From positions 1 to 64,000 of the forward strand of contig CAKZJW010000076.1 in assembly GCA_937120495.1 (NCBI GenBank): 64,000 nt of DNA. Reading direction: 5' to 3'. The notes below the pieces were generated by a model, which worked only from the letters and a program-made list of their open reading frames with translations, was not told where the DNA came from and did not search any database. The position numbers were made by a program, and so were the translations under genes. Each line of letters opens with the position of its first letter. Position 1 is the stretch's first letter. Of the stretch, positions 53,310 to 62,693 are shown in pieces. Source of the stretch: an uncultured Oligoflexia bacterium (GTDB taxonomy: Bacteria; Bdellovibrionota; Bacteriovoracia; Bacteriovoracales; Bacteriovoracaceae).

Positions 53310-55319
53310 ATGAAGAAAATTTTATTTTTTACATTCATATTAGCTTTTAGTCATGCTTTTGCTTATGACTTTAAGGAATGCAAAGAGAAATTCATCTCAG
53401 AATTTCAAACGTCTTTATCTAAGGACCGTGGTCTTGTTGAAGCTCAGTTGACTTTAACAGGCTTAAAGCTCGCATCAAAAATTAAAAATCGTAAGGGGCT
53501 TCAATCTTCTTCAATTGAATCTTATGCAAAATCAATAATTGGAAACAAAACAATTGAGCGACTGAGACTAAACTCAAATATAGAGCAAGAAGTATTAGAG
53601 CTAGGAAACAAATATCTAGGTAAATCAAAATTAATTGATCCAAAGATACAACTGGAATTAATAACACAGAAAAAGAAATTATCTGATAAAGATATTTCAT
53701 TAATGATGGTAGGGCTACAGACAACGTGGAAGGACAAAGATGACTTTGGCTTTTCTGAATCAGATATTGCATTCACAGCTTTCATCTCTTCTGCTTCTAG
53801 GGTAGCAGATGGGAAAGACTCATATATACTAAGTAACTTTGTAAATAAAGTCCTTCAAAGTCAAAATCCAAAAGAAGAAGCTGCATTATTTAAAAAAGCA
53901 AAGCTTGATATTAAAAGAGAAATTAACAGAATTAAGGGCAAGGTTTATTCTCGCTTTAAGGATGAATGCTTGGATTACTTTGGAAACTCTGATTTTGAAG
54001 GACAGAAAGCCTCTATTTTTAATATAGGACTTTGTAAAAAGAGTGAAGATGAAATTCTTAATGAAACTCTTTTAAAATCAATTGAGCGTATTGTTTCTCA
54101 AAATGAACTCTCTATTAAGATAGATCCACTTAAAACGAATGTATTAATCCAGAAACCTAAAACTCAGGCTGATTTTAGAGAATTACAAGATAGAATCAAC
54201 TCGTTTGATTCGGATAAGAATAAGATTATTTCTTTCTATAAAGAGGGAATGGCTAAAACAAAATGCGAAGGCTTTGTCATTGTCGATAAAAAGAATACGA
54301 TAACAACTCTTTATACCTCAGATGGAAATGAGGTAATGACTGTTAAGTCTATAATTGGAAAAGGAAAAATGAATGAATTTAAGAGATTTAATCCAGATTC
54401 GGTTTTAAGAAAATGGCCAGTAAAAGACTCATCAGGAAAGATCCTTAAAAGAAACGGAAAAGTCCATTATAAATATAGTAAAACGACAGGAGCTGGAACA
54501 TACTTTCTGGATAAAACACTAACCCCCCAAGAAAGAGGGAAGAGTAATCGAAATTACACAGGCGAGTTTAACGATAGAGTAATGGTACTATATTCTAAAA
54601 ATAAAGATGGAAGGCGAGAAGAAGTTCAGGCAATCCATGGAATCCCAGGAAGTGATTGGATAAGTAATAGAGAAGAGAGAATGAGCTCTTTTGATACCGA
54701 AGACGCTTCTATGAAACTCTCTACAGGTTGTGTAAACCTTGAGGGCTATAGCTATGATATTATAGATGAATTTTTAGGAAATAGTTGTCCCATTTATATT
54801 TTACCTGAAGATGAACAAAATTTTTATAATATTAAAAATGGTGAACTCGAATTTACAACTAACAATCAGATAAGGAAGAGAGATAAAGAACATTCTGAGA
54901 TGATAAAAAGTACCGGAGCTACAAGCAAGGATCCATCTAATATTAATACATATCGATATACCCCAATTAATAAGGAAAATAAAATTTTAAGACCAATTGG
55001 TGAAGCTTCTAAAAATAAAGTTCTTCTCACGCTTATTGAAGATAAAGAGAATCTATATAAGAGAGCTAAGCAGATGGAAAGTGATGACTTTGAAGACTTA
55101 CTTTCACTAACGGCATCAATAACAAGTGATGAAACTCAAGCTACAAAAGTGTTCATTGACCTTTATAATTCTATGTATAGAGAAAGTCTCAAAGAACAAA
55201 TTTCACGTTCACTAAAAAGAAAAATGATATTAGAGAGGTACAGCAAAGATTTTGATAGTTCAATTGATTCAAAGAAAATACTTATTAAGTCTTTAAAGGT
55301 GGATTATGAACTTGAATAA
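53310..55319 (+). CDS. Secreted YkuD-type L,D-transpeptidase with long N-terminal domain
   Basis: A 669-residue protein with a signal peptide ending SHAFA. A helical N-terminal region of about 290 residues precedes a YkuD catalytic domain (about 318-500): CEGFVIVDKKNTITTLYTSD, TGAGTYFLDKTL, the His443-Gly of AIHGIPG, and LSTGCVNLEG with nucleophile Cys474. This is the HG...[ST]xGCxN signature of L,D-transpeptidases, which form or remove peptidoglycan crosslinks and attachments. The C-terminal 170 residues are helical. It overlaps the paralogue downstream by 14 bases. Confidence 0.85.
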   Translation: MKKILFFTFILAFSHAFAYDFKECKEKFISEFQTSLSKDRGLVEAQLTLTGLKLASKIKNRKGLQSSSIESYAKSIIGNKTIERLRLNSNIEQEVLELGNKYLGKSKLIDPKIQLELITQKKKLSDKDISLMMVGLQTTWKDKDDFGFSESDIAFTAFISSASRVADGKDSYILSNFVNKVLQSQNPKEEAALFKKAKLDIKREINRIKGKVYSRFKDECLDYFGNSDFEGQKASIFNIGLCKKSEDEILNETLLKSIERIVSQNELSIKIDPLKTNVLIQKPKTQADFRELQDRINSFDSDKNKIISFYKEGMAKTKCEGFVIVDKKNTITTLYTSDGNEVMTVKSIIGKGKMNEFKRFNPDSVLRKWPVKDSSGKILKRNGKVHYKYSKTTGAGTYFLDKTLTPQERGKSNRNYTGEFNDRVMVLYSKNKDGRREEVQAIHGIPGSDWISNREERMSSFDTEDASMKLSTGCVNLEGYSYDIIDEFLGNSCPIYILPEDEQNFYNIKNGELEFTTNNQIRKRDKEHSEMIKSTGATSKDPSNINTYRYTPINKENKILRPIGEASKNKVLLTLIEDKENLYKRAKQMESDDFEDLLSLTASITSDETQATKVFIDLYNSMYRESLKEQISRSLKRKMILERYSKDFDSSIDSKKILIKSLKVDYELE

Positions 55320-58300
55320 AGTGATTCTACTTCTTTTAATTAGCTTTTTTTCTTCTCCTACATTTGCAGGTAACGATTGTCTTGATTCTTTAGATGCCAT
55401 TGTTCGTGGTGATGAAGTCAAAGAGGAGAAGCTTCAAGACTTTTTGAAACTACAGTCTGAATTAACTTTGCATAAATTATCTTATGCACTTTTAAAAAAT
55501 AGTAAAAAAGATGGGTTTCGAGTTGAGAATAAAATTCTGAACCTTCTAGAACAAATGAAATCTGAGAAAGAGTCAGATGAGAATTTTAAACGAATCTACG
55601 AATTGTTTGAAAATCCAAATAATAAACTTTCAAGAACTGCCTTGGCCGAAGTATTACCCTATGTTTCAAATATACTAAATGAACAGAATAAGGAATTAGA
55701 TCCAGGGAAAAGAGCTTTGTTGAATCTCGGTGAAAGTGACATAAAGATGCTTGCGATTCTTTTTGAAAAAGAAAAAAAAGATGAACTTGGAAACTATGCT
55801 CATCTTCTTTCAAAAAATAAAAACTCAAACAATAGTATTTTAAACTTTACTAAGATCATAAATTCTTCAATTCGCAACACTAATAGTGACAAAGAAAGTA
55901 TCCTTACGGTAATTCAAAAACGCTTAAAGGAAGTGCAGAAAAAGGCTCAAGAACTACTTGAAGAAATCCTTGTCGGAGCAAATTGTAATAATAAAAAAAT
56001 CTCATGTGACTTAGATCATTCTGAAAGTATTATTCCTGAGATGAATTTAGTTTCAATTCTAAAGGCAGTTGATAAAGTTGATTCTTTGGATAAACAAAAG
56101 TATCTACGTTACGACGATGTTTGGCTTCACACGAAAAGAAGCACTAATAAACAAAGAAAGCAGCGTTCAAAAGCTTCAAGGGTCAAAAAAGAAGTCGTAA
56201 AAGCTATTAGTAATGAAGATTTCGTTCATGACTATCTTATAGATCATGTTTTAGATCACATGCCTTATTTTTTAACTCGAGAAGAACTTAAGGCTGATAA
56301 ATCCTTAACTCTTTCCCTGGCCCAAGCTATAGACTTGGGGAATCTAGCAAAAAAGGGAGAAGAACGAGTCTTCATTTATAAAGGGACGAAGTATATTATC
56401 CCTGAACTTTGGAATGAAAACTATACAGGTAATAGACTTAGTAAAAAGTTTTGGAAGGCGATTGATGATGTCGATAGCTTCTTTACTGGGGATGATTATG
56501 TAGTACCTCAAGGAAATGGAGTTAAAGATAGTGAAAAAGAAAGCTTCATAGATATGTGGCAAAATAAAAAAGAGCATAAGAATCAAAAGTATGCATTTTC
56601 TTTTAAAGGGAAGCTGTTTTCAATTGAAACGGGGAAGTTAATTGCCCCAACAAAAGAATCTCTACTTTCTATCAAAGCAAAAGATCAAACAATTACAGAG
56701 ATCGACTTTCATGAAGATAAACTCAAGGATATGACTATTGAGATAAAAAATGGAAAGAGATCATATATCAAAGGTAATAAAGCATTTCATATATCGGGCG
56801 TTGAAGTTAAGTTAGATAAAGAATATGCAAGAGCCAAGAAAAAATATAATGAAGGAAATGCTCAGGCAAATAAGGAAGTAAAAACTCTAGAGTTTCCAAA
56901 ACTAGATGATGTAAAAAGTTTTATTGCGAAAAATCCTTCTATGAAAAGTAATATATCTAAGGCTCTTGCGGATCGAGATAAGGGAGTCGCATCTGGTGAT
57001 AAGCTTGTTAACTTAATAACTTTAAAAGTAGTTACAAATGGAGAGGCAAGCAAGATTGTAGATGATTATAGAGAAAAATTCTATCTTCCATCTTCTTCAA
57101 ATCTTAATAAGAGTACAGCCTTTATTAATAGAAATGCTCAAGCAGTGTTAAACGGAAAAGATTATTTTTATGTAGATAACAAAAAATATGATACAAGAAC
57201 AGCGATTGAAAAAAGTTCAAATAGACGTATTAGTTCAAGTTCTAAAGGTTACTTACCGCACTCGGAAGTTATTCGACTCAGAGATGAAATTAATTCTCAA
57301 AAAAATGAAGTTGATAAGATTAAAATGTATCACAAAAACTTTGAACAAAAATGTTCAGAGTATACCGTGATTGATAAAAATAGAAGCTTATTTACAGTCT
57401 ATTCTAATACAGGTCAGATCATCTTTGAGAAAGAAGCTCTTATTGGTAGTAAAGAAGGGGATGAGAGAACCCTTTATCGCGATAATGAAGGAAAAGATAC
57501 AAACAATAAAACAGGAGCAGGAATTTACTTCATAGGTGATAATATTCTGAACCTATATAAGCCTGAGTTTGAAGGCAATGCTCTTAGTTTAAACACTCAA
57601 AACAAGAATTCTAGACTAAGTATTTCTCAAATCTCAACTAGTACTCCTCAAAGAATGTTTTTATTCAATGATAATGATCCTACTAACAATAGAGTTACTA
57701 ATGGAGGAGTTGTTCTTCAAAAAGAAGATATGAAAGAATTTATAAAGAACTTTTCAAAAAAAGATTGTCCTTTATATGTTTTACCTGAAACTAATAGTGC
57801 TGAATTTTTGTTGTCAGAAAATCAATTAGTATTTAAACCAAAGTGTAAAAACTGTGACAAAAACTTTAATATAAAAACCCCTACAGTTGAACCAAAACAA
57901 ATTAAAGCTTATATAGTAGATGACAGATATAAAAGTGAGCTCTCTGAGAGATTTGTAGCCGCTCTCGTGGCAGAAAAAGAAGATATGTTACCCCTTCTTG
58001 GAATTACAAATGAAGAGTATGACGAATTGATGAAGCTGTCTTTTGGTATTCTTGGTGTTGAGTCAGACTTTGCAACATCAAAGCTTTATAAATTTAAAGA
58101 AACAGAAATTGGTCAAGCTGGAATTGATGTTCTTAGGGATGATCGAATATTTGTTTCTCCTATTTCCCTTCCACTTTCTCCATTCACAATTAATCCTGTA
58201 AAGTCTCTCTTTGGAGATAATGCGAATAATAGTAGAGGCCCAACTCAAATAAAGCATGTGGATGACTACTTGAAAGGTCGTTATAAAAAAATGGTGACAA

Positions 58301-58554
58301 CTGGAACTTTAGATAATCCTAAAAATGCGGCAATCGCTACAATGTTTGTCTTAGCAAATAAGCTGAAAAGTCTAAAAAATATAGAAAAGAATCATCCTAA
58401 TATAACTTCTGCAAACCGAATGGAATACCTTTATTATTTGTATATGGGATCAACTGATCAAATAAAAAATAAAGCGGCTACGCCAAAGTTAAATTCTAAA
58501 ACGCTAGAAGTTCTGAGTTATTCAAAAGGACTTGTAATAGATACGAAATATTAA
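55306..58554 (+). CDS. Paralogue with inactive YkuD-like domain and transglycosylase-like C terminus
   Basis: A 1082-residue secreted protein (signal peptide ending PTFA; SD AAAGGTGG). Residues about 682-826 align with the upstream L,D-transpeptidase: SEYTVIDKNRSLFTVYSNTG, KTGAGIYFIGDN and DCPLYVLPE correspond block by block. However, the nucleophile Cys becomes Gly801 in VTNGGVVLQ and the HG pair is absent. Residues about 878-1080 look like a lysozyme/SLT-type domain: FGILGVESDFATS with candidate catalytic Glu919 and NNSRGPTQIKHV. The long middle part is unassigned. A bound but non-catalytic YkuD domain could target a muramidase to peptidoglycan; this is inference. Confidence 0.7.
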   Translation: MNLNKVILLLLISFFSSPTFAGNDCLDSLDAIVRGDEVKEEKLQDFLKLQSELTLHKLSYALLKNSKKDGFRVENKILNLLEQMKSEKESDENFKRIYELFENPNNKLSRTALAEVLPYVSNILNEQNKELDPGKRALLNLGESDIKMLAILFEKEKKDELGNYAHLLSKNKNSNNSILNFTKIINSSIRNTNSDKESILTVIQKRLKEVQKKAQELLEEILVGANCNNKKISCDLDHSESIIPEMNLVSILKAVDKVDSLDKQKYLRYDDVWLHTKRSTNKQRKQRSKASRVKKEVVKAISNEDFVHDYLIDHVLDHMPYFLTREELKADKSLTLSLAQAIDLGNLAKKGEERVFIYKGTKYIIPELWNENYTGNRLSKKFWKAIDDVDSFFTGDDYVVPQGNGVKDSEKESFIDMWQNKKEHKNQKYAFSFKGKLFSIETGKLIAPTKESLLSIKAKDQTITEIDFHEDKLKDMTIEIKNGKRSYIKGNKAFHISGVEVKLDKEYARAKKKYNEGNAQANKEVKTLEFPKLDDVKSFIAKNPSMKSNISKALADRDKGVASGDKLVNLITLKVVTNGEASKIVDDYREKFYLPSSSNLNKSTAFINRNAQAVLNGKDYFYVDNKKYDTRTAIEKSSNRRISSSSKGYLPHSEVIRLRDEINSQKNEVDKIKMYHKNFEQKCSEYTVIDKNRSLFTVYSNTGQIIFEKEALIGSKEGDERTLYRDNEGKDTNNKTGAGIYFIGDNILNLYKPEFEGNALSLNTQNKNSRLSISQISTSTPQRMFLFNDNDPTNNRVTNGGVVLQKEDMKEFIKNFSKKDCPLYVLPETNSAEFLLSENQLVFKPKCKNCDKNFNIKTPTVEPKQIKAYIVDDRYKSELSERFVAALVAEKEDMLPLLGITNEEYDELMKLSFGILGVESDFATSKLYKFKETEIGQAGIDVLRDDRIFVSPISLPLSPFTINPVKSLFGDNANNSRGPTQIKHVDDYLKGRYKKMVTTGTLDNPKNAAIATMFVLANKLKSLKNIEKNHPNITSANRMEYLYYLYMGSTDQIKNKAATPKLNSKTLEVLSYSKGLVIDTKY

Positions 58555-59180
58555 AAAATGCTTGTATCTCCAGCGCCCTCTCTAATGACTTCTGGAATTT
58601 CGTTTAAAAAGCTAATAATTGAGCTCACTCCTGCAAATTCAATTTCACCTGGATCTATAATTAGATCAATTTGAGATTTTAACTCGCAGTCCTCAATCAT
58701 ATAAGAATAAATAGGCTCACCTTCATTAATACCGAGAGCGTTTATAGGAATATTGGTTGAGATTAATATATCATCAATAGCTTCAAGTAGTTTATCAACA
58801 AGTAAAGATGGGACAAAGCGAATACCAATTTCTTTATCAGTCTTAGATGCTTTAATTACTTTTGCTATCTTTTTATTCGCTTCGAATATAAAGGTGTAGT
58901 GACCGGGGATTGCCTTTTTGAGTAATTTGAATGCTTGATTATCTATAAGGGCTACATCTGAAGCCATTGCGATATCTTTACAGAATAGTGAAAAGTGTTT
59001 ATTCCCATTTTCTTTTTTTATTTTATAAAGCTTATCAAGCGCTTCTTTTTTATAGGGATTAGCAACTAATATCCAATTCGTATCAGTAGGGAGACAAACC
59101 AATCCACCTGAGTTTAAGATATCTCGTGCCTTTTGAAGAACTCTGTCATCAGGACTATGGGCAATTATATATTCGATCAT
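58551..59180 (-). CDS. YrdC/YciO/Sua5-family protein
   Basis: A 209-residue protein with the YrdC fold signature: ILNSGGLVCLPTDTNWIL, LYKIKKENGNKHFSLFC (the KxR-like nucleotide-binding patch), GHYTFIFEA, and EIGIRFVP with STNIPINA. Sua5/TsaC proteins make threonylcarbamoyl-AMP for tRNA t6A; the length and pattern here fit the YciO branch at least as well, whose role is less defined. It overlaps the convergent transglycosylase-like gene by four bases. RarA lies nine bases upstream, so they are probably co-transcribed. Confidence 0.8.
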   Translation of the reverse strand: MIEYIIAHSPDDRVLQKARDILNSGGLVCLPTDTNWILVANPYKKEALDKLYKIKKENGNKHFSLFCKDIAMASDVALIDNQAFKLLKKAIPGHYTFIFEANKKIAKVIKASKTDKEIGIRFVPSLLVDKLLEAIDDILISTNIPINALGINEGEPIYSYMIEDCELKSQIDLIIDPGEIEFAGVSSIISFLNEIPEVIREGAGDTSIF

Positions 59181-59189
59181 ATATAAATA

Positions 59190-60437
59190 TTAGTGCGCTC
59201 TTTTGATTTTGTCTAAATATTCCTTTTGCATCCTTTCATAGCCAATATTACTTGATGTAAAGAAATTAAAGCTAAAGCCTTGGTAGTCTTGCTCTGTCCA
59301 GTGGTTTGAAAAGCTGTGAGGGTATTTGTAGTTTTTCTTGTCTGGATGGTGATTTCTAAGGTGAGTAGGCACTTCTATAGTTGGATTGTTTTTAACAAAG
59401 CTTAATGCTTCGTCAATTGCTAGATAACTTGAATTACTTTTCGGGGCTTGGGCCAAGTAGGTTGTTGCTTGTGCTAGAATTATTCTGGCTTCGGGCATTC
59501 CTATATTCTTGATTGAATAATGGCAGCTTGTTGCTACTTGAAGAGCTCTCGGGTCAGCATTTCCAATATCTTCACTGGCACTAATTATTAACCTTCTTGC
59601 TATAAACTCTGGAGTTTCACCACCATCAATCATAACAGCAAGCCATAAGATAGCTGCGTTAGTGTCAGAGCCGCGAATAGATTTTATAAATGCTGAAATA
59701 ACATCATAGTGTCTTTCTGAGTTTTTATCATACTTTCGCTGTACGTTTAGAATATTAGTTTTTATCTCATCAATTGATAAGTCTTCATAACCTTTATGGT
59801 TAATAATAAGTTCTAATTCGTTTAGAGCACTTCTAGCATCTCCGTTACAATAATTAGCAATATATTCCAGAACATCTCTATCTATTTTAATCTTTTCCAA
59901 GTTAACAGCGTTATCGAGTAGACTTAGAAGACTTTTAAAATCTAGTTTTTCAAAAGCCCATAGTTGAACTCGTGAAAGAATGGCTTTGTTTAAACTTGTT
60001 TGAGGATATTCTGTTGTTGCTCCAAAAAGAACAAAATCTCCAGCTTCCAAATAGGGAAGAAGAGCGTCTTGTTGGGCTTTGTTAAATCTATGGATTTCGT
60101 CAATAAATATTGCTGACTTTATACCACTGCTTGATTTTAGTGTAAGAGCTTCTTGAATAATTTTTCTTAAATCATTCACTCCTCCAAGAACGGCATTAAA
60201 GTTAAAGAGCTGAAGCTTCGCTTTTTGAGCAAGTATTTTTGAAAGAGTAGTCTTTCCAGTACCAGGAGGACCCCATAAAATTATGTGTGGAATATTTTCA
60301 ATATTCAGTGAATTGAATTTATTTTTAATCTTACTTTGACCAAAGAAGTAATCAATATTCTCTGGCCTGAGCCTATAGGCCAGGGGTTTAGAGTTTACGT
60401 TATTATCAGTTTCAAATAGTCCAAATTGTTTATCCAT
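59190..60437 (-). CDS. rarA: Replication-associated recombination protein RarA (MgsA/WRNIP1 family)
   Basis: About 415 residues from ATG 60437, selected because RarA proteins normally begin shortly before PLAYRLRPENIDYFFGQ; TTG 60476 and ATG 60464 extend it without family support. Walker A GPPGTGKT is at 56-63 and Walker B AIFIDEIHRFN at 110-120. LLPYLEAGDFVLFGATTEYP and the C-terminal clamp-loader-like helical domain with SYLAIDEAL follow. RarA acts at stalled replication forks. SD spacing for the chosen start is poor (AGAGG 15 bases away). Confidence 0.92.
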   Translation of the reverse strand: MDKQFGLFETDNNVNSKPLAYRLRPENIDYFFGQSKIKNKFNSLNIENIPHIILWGPPGTGKTTLSKILAQKAKLQLFNFNAVLGGVNDLRKIIQEALTLKSSSGIKSAIFIDEIHRFNKAQQDALLPYLEAGDFVLFGATTEYPQTSLNKAILSRVQLWAFEKLDFKSLLSLLDNAVNLEKIKIDRDVLEYIANYCNGDARSALNELELIINHKGYEDLSIDEIKTNILNVQRKYDKNSERHYDVISAFIKSIRGSDTNAAILWLAVMIDGGETPEFIARRLIISASEDIGNADPRALQVATSCHYSIKNIGMPEARIILAQATTYLAQAPKSNSSYLAIDEALSFVKNNPTIEVPTHLRNHHPDKKNYKYPHSFSNHWTEQDYQGFSFNFFTSSNIGYERMQKEYLDKIKRAH

Positions 60438-60487
60438 AATATTGACTATATACCTCTTATGCATTATTTTATCCAAACTAATTTTTC

Positions 60488-60502
60488 TCTGGTTTTACCA
60501 GA
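60488..60502 (+). promoter_or_regulatory. Leader hairpin upstream of the rpsU SD
   Basis: TCTGGT-TTT-ACCAGA, a perfect 6-base stem ending 15 bases before the rpsU SD. Its place in the leader suggests a translational or stability element, but a chance hairpin is possible. Confidence 0.35.
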
Positions 60503-60517
60503 CTTAATGCTACGCGG

Positions 60518-60527
60518 AAGGAGGTGA
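60518..60527 (+). promoter_or_regulatory. Ten-base Shine-Dalgarno of rpsU
   Basis: AAGGAGGTGA lies six bases before the ATG and is complementary to the whole anti-SD core of 16S rRNA. Most other genes in this window use four to six matching bases. Confidence 0.85.
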
Positions 60528-60533
60528 ACTCAA

Positions 60534-60752
60534 ATGCAAAATATTCATATTAAAATTGATGAAAAATATGGAGTAGAAAGATCACTAAGAAAGTTTAAAA
60601 GACTATGTGACTCTTATGGAATCGTTAGAATGTACCGAGCTAAGCAAGAGTACAAGAAACCCTCTATCCAAGCAAAAGAGAAATCTGAAGCTGCTGAGAA
60701 AAGACGCAGAAAAACAAGTTTCAAAAATTACCGATCAAAAGGTAAAATCTAA
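60534..60752 (+). CDS. rpsU: 30S ribosomal protein bS21
   Basis: A 72-residue basic protein with the bS21 pattern: an N-terminal strand (IHIKIDEKYGVERSLRKFKR), a helix, and the Arg/Lys-rich C terminus (KSEAAEKRRRKTSFKNYRSK). bS21 sits on the 30S platform near the anti-SD helix and helps initiation. The exceptional SD upstream is consistent with a message sensitive to anti-SD accessibility. It is monocistronic, closed by the terminator at 60758. Confidence 0.93.
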   Translation: MQNIHIKIDEKYGVERSLRKFKRLCDSYGIVRMYRAKQEYKKPSIQAKEKSEAAEKRRRKTSFKNYRSKGKI

Positions 60753-60757
60753 ATAAG

Positions 60758-60780
60758 GGCTCCGATAAGGAGCCTTTTTT
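60758..60780 (+). terminator. Intrinsic terminator after rpsU
   Basis: Stem GGCTCC-GATAA-GGAGCC (60758-60774) followed by six T (60775-60780), six bases after the stop codon. Confidence 0.92.
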
Positions 60781-60928
60781 GTTTAAGTCCCCGAAAATAC
60801 ATTGAATTATATCTTTTTTTTGAAATCTTTTCAGTTTTCTTGAGTGGTGCATCATCGCGTGCTAGAACCTGCCTACGGAAAGATACCTTGTAGGTGGCTT
60901 TGGTTTCTCAAGGCTAATTGGAGTGAAT

Positions 60929-61885
60929 ATGAATAAAGTTTTAATGTTGTTAAGCGTATCAGCTTTTTCTTTAACTGCTAGTGCAGACCCTAAGATAATT
61001 TATGGAGACGACAATCGTGTTGATGTCTATGCTTCGACGAATCCTGAATTTGTTAAGCTATCTAAGTCGACAGCGGCAATGATTTCAAATTCAAAGATGA
61101 GTAAATCCATCCTTGGATTAAACTTTAAGCTTGATCCTGCTACACTGACGCAGAAAATGAGAGCGTGTAGCGATGAAAGGTTTGCATCTCAACCAGCAGT
61201 TGCTCGTTGTTCGGGGTTTCTCATTTCTGACAAACTTCTTGTTACAGCCGGACATTGTATGAGAAAGCCATTTTTAGATCCTAAGACTGGAAAAATGGTT
61301 GATGACTGTAAAAATAATAGCTGGGTCTTTGACTATAAAATGGACAGTGAAACTGAAATTAATCTAAATAAATCAGCAAGTACTGTTTATAAATGTAATA
61401 AAATTATCTCTAGGGAGCTAAATGACCAAACTCTTAATGATTATGCTCTAATTGAACTAGATAGAGCCGTAACAGATAGAGAGCCTCTAAAATTTAGAAA
61501 AAGAGGTAAAATTAAAAGTGGATCTGAAATTGTTGTTATTGGTCACCCAAGTGGATTGCCAACAAAAATAACAGACGATGCTCAAGTAAAAGACTTAAAG
61601 AAAAATTACTTTACTGCAAATCTTGATACATATGGCGGAAATTCAGGTTCTGCAGTGTTTAACGTATCAACAGGTGAAGTTGAAGGAATCCTTGTACGAG
61701 GAGATACTGATTATAAGTACAGATATAGAGGGATGACTCTTACTGCGGAAGATATGTATTATTTGACTTCATTGATGCCAGTTGATCCAAAAGAGATTTG
61801 TATGGAATCAAATAAAGTTTCTCATGATAAAGCAGGTGAGAGTGTTACTTATATTACAAATATAAAAGAGATTAAGAACTTATAG
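60929..61885 (+). CDS. Secreted trypsin-like serine protease
   Basis: About 318 residues from ATG 60929 (TTGGAG five bases upstream; GTG 60923 is an alternative). A signal peptide ends LTASA. The chymotrypsin-fold triad is complete: His109 in LLVTAGHCM, Asp171 in NDYALIELD and Ser239 in TYGGNSGSAVF. IVVIGHPSGLP precedes the serine, as in Glu-V8/S1B-like and DUF-type bacterial trypsins. A propeptide-like region of about 70 residues precedes the first Cys. Secreted proteases suit a predatory lifestyle, but self-maintenance is possible. Confidence 0.88.
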   Translation: MNKVLMLLSVSAFSLTASADPKIIYGDDNRVDVYASTNPEFVKLSKSTAAMISNSKMSKSILGLNFKLDPATLTQKMRACSDERFASQPAVARCSGFLISDKLLVTAGHCMRKPFLDPKTGKMVDDCKNNSWVFDYKMDSETEINLNKSASTVYKCNKIISRELNDQTLNDYALIELDRAVTDREPLKFRKRGKIKSGSEIVVIGHPSGLPTKITDDAQVKDLKKNYFTANLDTYGGNSGSAVFNVSTGEVEGILVRGDTDYKYRYRGMTLTAEDMYYLTSLMPVDPKEICMESNKVSHDKAGESVTYITNIKEIKNL

Positions 61886-61892
61886 AATAAAA

Positions 61893-62693
61893 TTATTTCG
61901 TAACTAATGAGACCTTGAGAATACTGTTCCATCTATTGTGAGCAACTATTATCAAGGTCTTTATTTTTTTTTCAATTGGAAAATTCAACTTTGTTATTCT
62001 CATTGCGATAGTATTTATCCTAATATTTAGCTCGTTGAGATTATTAATAAAGACTTGTTTTCTGTTCCTCGTTAAAACGTACTTCAAAACTGGATTTATA
62101 AAGTGAAGAGTGTACTTCTCAAGCTCTTTTTTGAAACGATTGTCACAAGCTGAGAGTAAAAAAGTATCAAGCTTTTCTATTGCTGTGAGGGTAAACTTCT
62201 TTAAGTTAAGAGTCGAGAACGAATCATCCTTTGACAGGGTAGCATTTAATTTCAGTGATCGAAGCTCCTGTAGAGCTTTAATTATTTGAAGACGAAAGCT
62301 TGTTTTATGTGATTTTATTAAAATTTTCTCATCCATTGATAGATACTTTATTTCTTTTATATCGATCTTCTTTTTTAAAACGTTAATTATATCTTCAAGT
62401 CGGCTTTCAAGCTGGTCTAATGCTTGGTTGCAATTATTAGCCTGCTTAACAAAGCACTTCTTAGGTAGACGAAATTCAAGTTTATAAAGGTCTGTTTTTA
62501 TATTTAACAGAGAAGAAACGTCCTTCAATTGTGGGGTAAGTCCAACTAAAAGAGATTTGTAACCTTGGGTTATACTTTTTAGTTGAGGTTTTACATAGCG
62601 ATTAAACTCATAGTTTGTAATATCAATTTCCTTTGCTGTATATGCAAAAGTGTTAAAGGAAAAAAATACTAAAATAAAGAAAGTCTTAACCAT
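61893..62693 (-). CDS. Secreted helical protein of unknown function downstream of ileS
   Basis: A 266-residue protein with a signal peptide ending NTFAY and a helical, lysine-rich mature part containing three Cys (CFVKQANNC and a later SACDN). Family not recognised. Its ATG lies inside the end of the scramblase-like gene (8-base overlap), making it the third gene of an ileS-led operon. It is convergent with the protease gene. Confidence 0.6.
   Translation of the reverse strand: MVKTFFILVFFSFNTFAYTAKEIDITNYEFNRYVKPQLKSITQGYKSLLVGLTPQLKDVSSLLNIKTDLYKLEFRLPKKCFVKQANNCNQALDQLESRLEDIINVLKKKIDIKEIKYLSMDEKILIKSHKTSFRLQIIKALQELRSLKLNATLSKDDSFSTLNLKKFTLTAIEKLDTFLLSACDNRFKKELEKYTLHFINPVLKYVLTRNRKQVFINNLNELNIRINTIAMRITKLNFPIEKKIKTLIIVAHNRWNSILKVSLVTK

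Noticed and set aside
60872-60894. CCTAC/GTAGG hairpin upstream of the protease as a riboswitch
   Set aside because: Only five paired bases around a 13-base loop, with mismatches on extension; no known riboswitch core.
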